The notes below the pieces were generated by a model. That model worked only from the letters and a program-made list of their open reading frames with translations. It ran no database searches and was not told the origin of the DNA. DNA of 20,728 nt, taken from NCBI GenBank assembly GCA_036897625.1, contig JAYMTA010001289.1, positions 1 to 20,728 on the forward strand, read 5' to 3'. Positions 19,536-20,728 of this stretch are shown here, in pieces. This stretch comes from Pelargonium cotyledonis (lineage: Eukaryota > Streptophyta > Magnoliopsida > Geraniales > Geraniaceae). Position 1 is the first letter of the stretch. The number at the start of each line of letters is the position of its first letter. Both the position numbers and the translations under genes were made by a program.

Positions 19536-20141
19536 AGACTGTTTTATTCAAATGTGATTGGTATGTTACATCAGTCTGTGGCACTAGGGTGGACAAAATT
19601 CTAATATTACTGAAGTCAACACAACATATAGTCTAAACGTATCTGAACCATTCATTTTGGCCAAACAGGTTATCCAAGTGTACTACATGTCCTATCCGAA
19701 TTTGAACAATAATATAAAGGATTGAAAAGCTGTTGTGCGGATGAAAGCTAAATGATCGTTCAAAATTGTGTCAAATAATGATGCATTTCAAGAGAAATAT
19801 GAATAAATTGATTTTGTGAACCACGATGATACAAATGGTATTGTCAATCTTCTGATCTAACTGCTGAGCCATCAGTTTTACCCGATGAACAAGTAGCCGA
19901 ACCAGAACCTCAACTGGAGTCTGAAAGTGAAGAAGAGTTTGATGATATTTATGTTAGCGATGAGTAGTTTCCCTTTCTTTATTTCAATAATTTTAGTTTG
20001 TAATATGGATCAAGTATTCTTTAGTCTGATTCAAATTACTAGTTTTCTAATTTTCTTTGTTTCTTACTTGGTTATTATGTTGTTTAATATATTTTTGCAA
20101 ATTTTTTCATTATTAATGCTCTAGTATTTGTAGAGTTATTC

Positions 20142-20728
20142 ATGGTTAACATGAGTTTATCTGATGAGGAGGGCAGTCAATCAGATAATGAGAGTACACT
20201 TCCTTCATTAGAGCCTTTGTCTCCTTATCGTTCCCCTGATTGACCACTTGTAGACGAGGAGGGTCATAATAAGAGATCGATAATCCTTGATTGACCACGG
20301 TCTCGCATATGCGGTGATAGGCATACATCAACTCCAAATACAACACCAGAACTACTACAACAAGAATCTCCTAGATCAGGATTATGCACGCCCTCACTTG
20401 GTGACCCTCTTTCGCAGCGTGGAGATATTGTAGGAGGACGCATGTGGATAGATGTTATCCACAATAGGTAAATATATACATTATTGAAAATTAATTCACA
20501 AATGCCTTGAATTAATTAAACTTTCACCTCAAATGCTTTACACATTGGGACACAGGTTGCAACCATCTAATAAAGTCACCAAGAAAATGAGAGACTGCTT
20601 TGAAGAAACATCAAATAAGAAGGGTTAGTGCTTTAAGGGTGTGGATTAGTATACCCGAAAAGTCTATTGGAATGGGTACCAAGAATTGTATTTCTTATTT
20701 CTAAGTATTTGAGAATGTATATAATAAT
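20142..20728 (+). pseudogene. Decayed TNPA-like second gene of the CACTA element (5' part)
   Basis: From the ATG at 20142 the frame reads MVNMSLSDEEGSQSDNEST, an acidic, Ser-rich N-terminus. Two TGA stops (20241-20243 and 20292-20294) both stand in the context GAT TGA CCA. The frame continues to GGRMWIDVIHNR at 20467. An intron (20468-20555, GTAAAT to ACACAG) leads to LQPSNKVTKKMRDCFEETSN, which resembles the start of the plant En/Spm-type transposase (Ptta/TNPA) region. After another stop, a second frame reads VWISIPEKSIG, resembling the W-x-IP block of that family. The position, downstream of tnp2 in the same orientation, is the usual one. TNPA-type proteins bind the subterminal repeats. 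This copy is broken and runs out of the window. Confidence 0.6.

Larger units (their letters stand above)
15338..19967 (+). pseudogene. Decayed CACTA transposase TNPD/tnp2
   Basis: The ATG at 15338 opens a transposase-associated domain (WMYKRLLDD, then CGNRDFH, KYHLYKK and WNRHG after a frameshift near 15470). Tnp2-type blocks follow in order: FYETNQLIRGLGF and CFNGCMLYW (about 15943-16030), LGLCTNTFNPFG (about 16330), MWTINNFPAYSMLFGWST (about 16604), RHNLDAMHIEKSVFDNV (about 16996), a poly(A) frameshift at 17193-17205, then GMKSRDCNVFMQRLLPVAF. Two introns can be recognised, 17601-17697 (after RWMYSFKR) and about 18014-18097. After two insertions the frame resumes at 19538 with TVLFKCDWY and SEPFILAKQVIQVYYM, and ends in an acidic tail SEEEFDDIYVSDE and TAG at 19967. 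The family catalyses excision and insertion of CACTA elements with TNPA. At least eight in-frame stops and several frameshifts make this copy dead. Confidence 0.85.
10440..20728 (+). mobile_element. CACTA (En/Spm, CMC) DNA transposon, right end outside window
   Basis: The element starts with the diagnostic terminus CACTACAAGACAAC; the three preceding bases AAA (10437-10439) are the candidate 3-bp target duplication. A subterminal array of TGACGGAA/CCGTCA-type motifs follows. Further in lie a decayed TNPD/tnp2 transposase (15338-19967) and the 5' part of a decayed TNPA-like gene (from 20142), in the usual order. No matching CTTGTAGTG end is present before 20728, so the element exceeds 10.2 kb, part of it due to three nested insertions. 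It is not autonomous: both genes have several stops and frameshifts. Confidence 0.9.

Noticed and set aside
1-20728. tRNA or rRNA genes, CRISPR arrays, bacterial operons
   Set aside because: No tRNA T-loop consensus with a foldable body, no rRNA sequence and no regularly spaced direct repeats were seen; the window is plant nuclear in character.

Overview
This is AT-rich nuclear DNA from a flowering plant, most probably a eudicot. The signs are spliced genes with short GT-AG introns, a plant four-KH RNA-binding protein, a plant microRNA precursor, and nested plant-type transposons. I cannot name the species. The window has two halves: a genic left half (1 to about 9.7 kb) and a transposon-filled right half (about 9.7 kb to the end).

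Left half. A 53-residue membrane micropeptide gene lies at 521-682 (+). A MIR169 precursor lies on the minus strand at 2182-2367; its mature 21-mer is the canonical miR169b/c sequence, its star arm gives a proper duplex with 2-nt 3' overhangs, and a good TATA box sits about 390 nt upstream of the hairpin. The main protein gene is on the minus strand: a four-KH-domain (PCBP-like) RNA-binding protein of 544 residues built from six coding exons between 8279 and 5229. It has a likely 1-kb intron in the 5' UTR, a promoter near 9440 with a telo-box at the start region, and probably a spliced 3' UTR. The rest of the left half looks intergenic.

Right half. A repeat that looks like an LTR or LARD begins at 9709 and is interrupted at 10440 by the CACTACAAG terminus of a CACTA (En/Spm, CMC) DNA transposon that runs off the right edge (more than 10.2 kb). 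Inside it are a subterminal array of TGACGGAA/CCGTCA-type motifs, a long noncoding leader with internal duplications, a decayed TNPD/tnp2 transposase gene (15338-19967) and the start of a decayed TNPA-like gene (20142 onward). Three younger insertions are nested in it. The first is a 1213-bp Pack-MULE (12091-13303) that captured part of a PB1-domain gene. The second is a 514-bp hAT-type MITE (18110-18623) in a tnp2 exon. The third is an ill-defined insertion of about 0.8 kb (18735-19535), also in tnp2. Many stop codons in these dead genes are Trp or Arg codons changed by a single C-to-T or G-to-A transition, as expected of methylated, silenced DNA.

I found no wholly new biological system. The strongest items likely to be missed by a standard ORF-based annotation are the MIR169 locus, the 53-residue micropeptide, the Pack-MULE with its captured PB1 gene, and a cluster of canonical E2F-type sites in the CACTA subterminal region.
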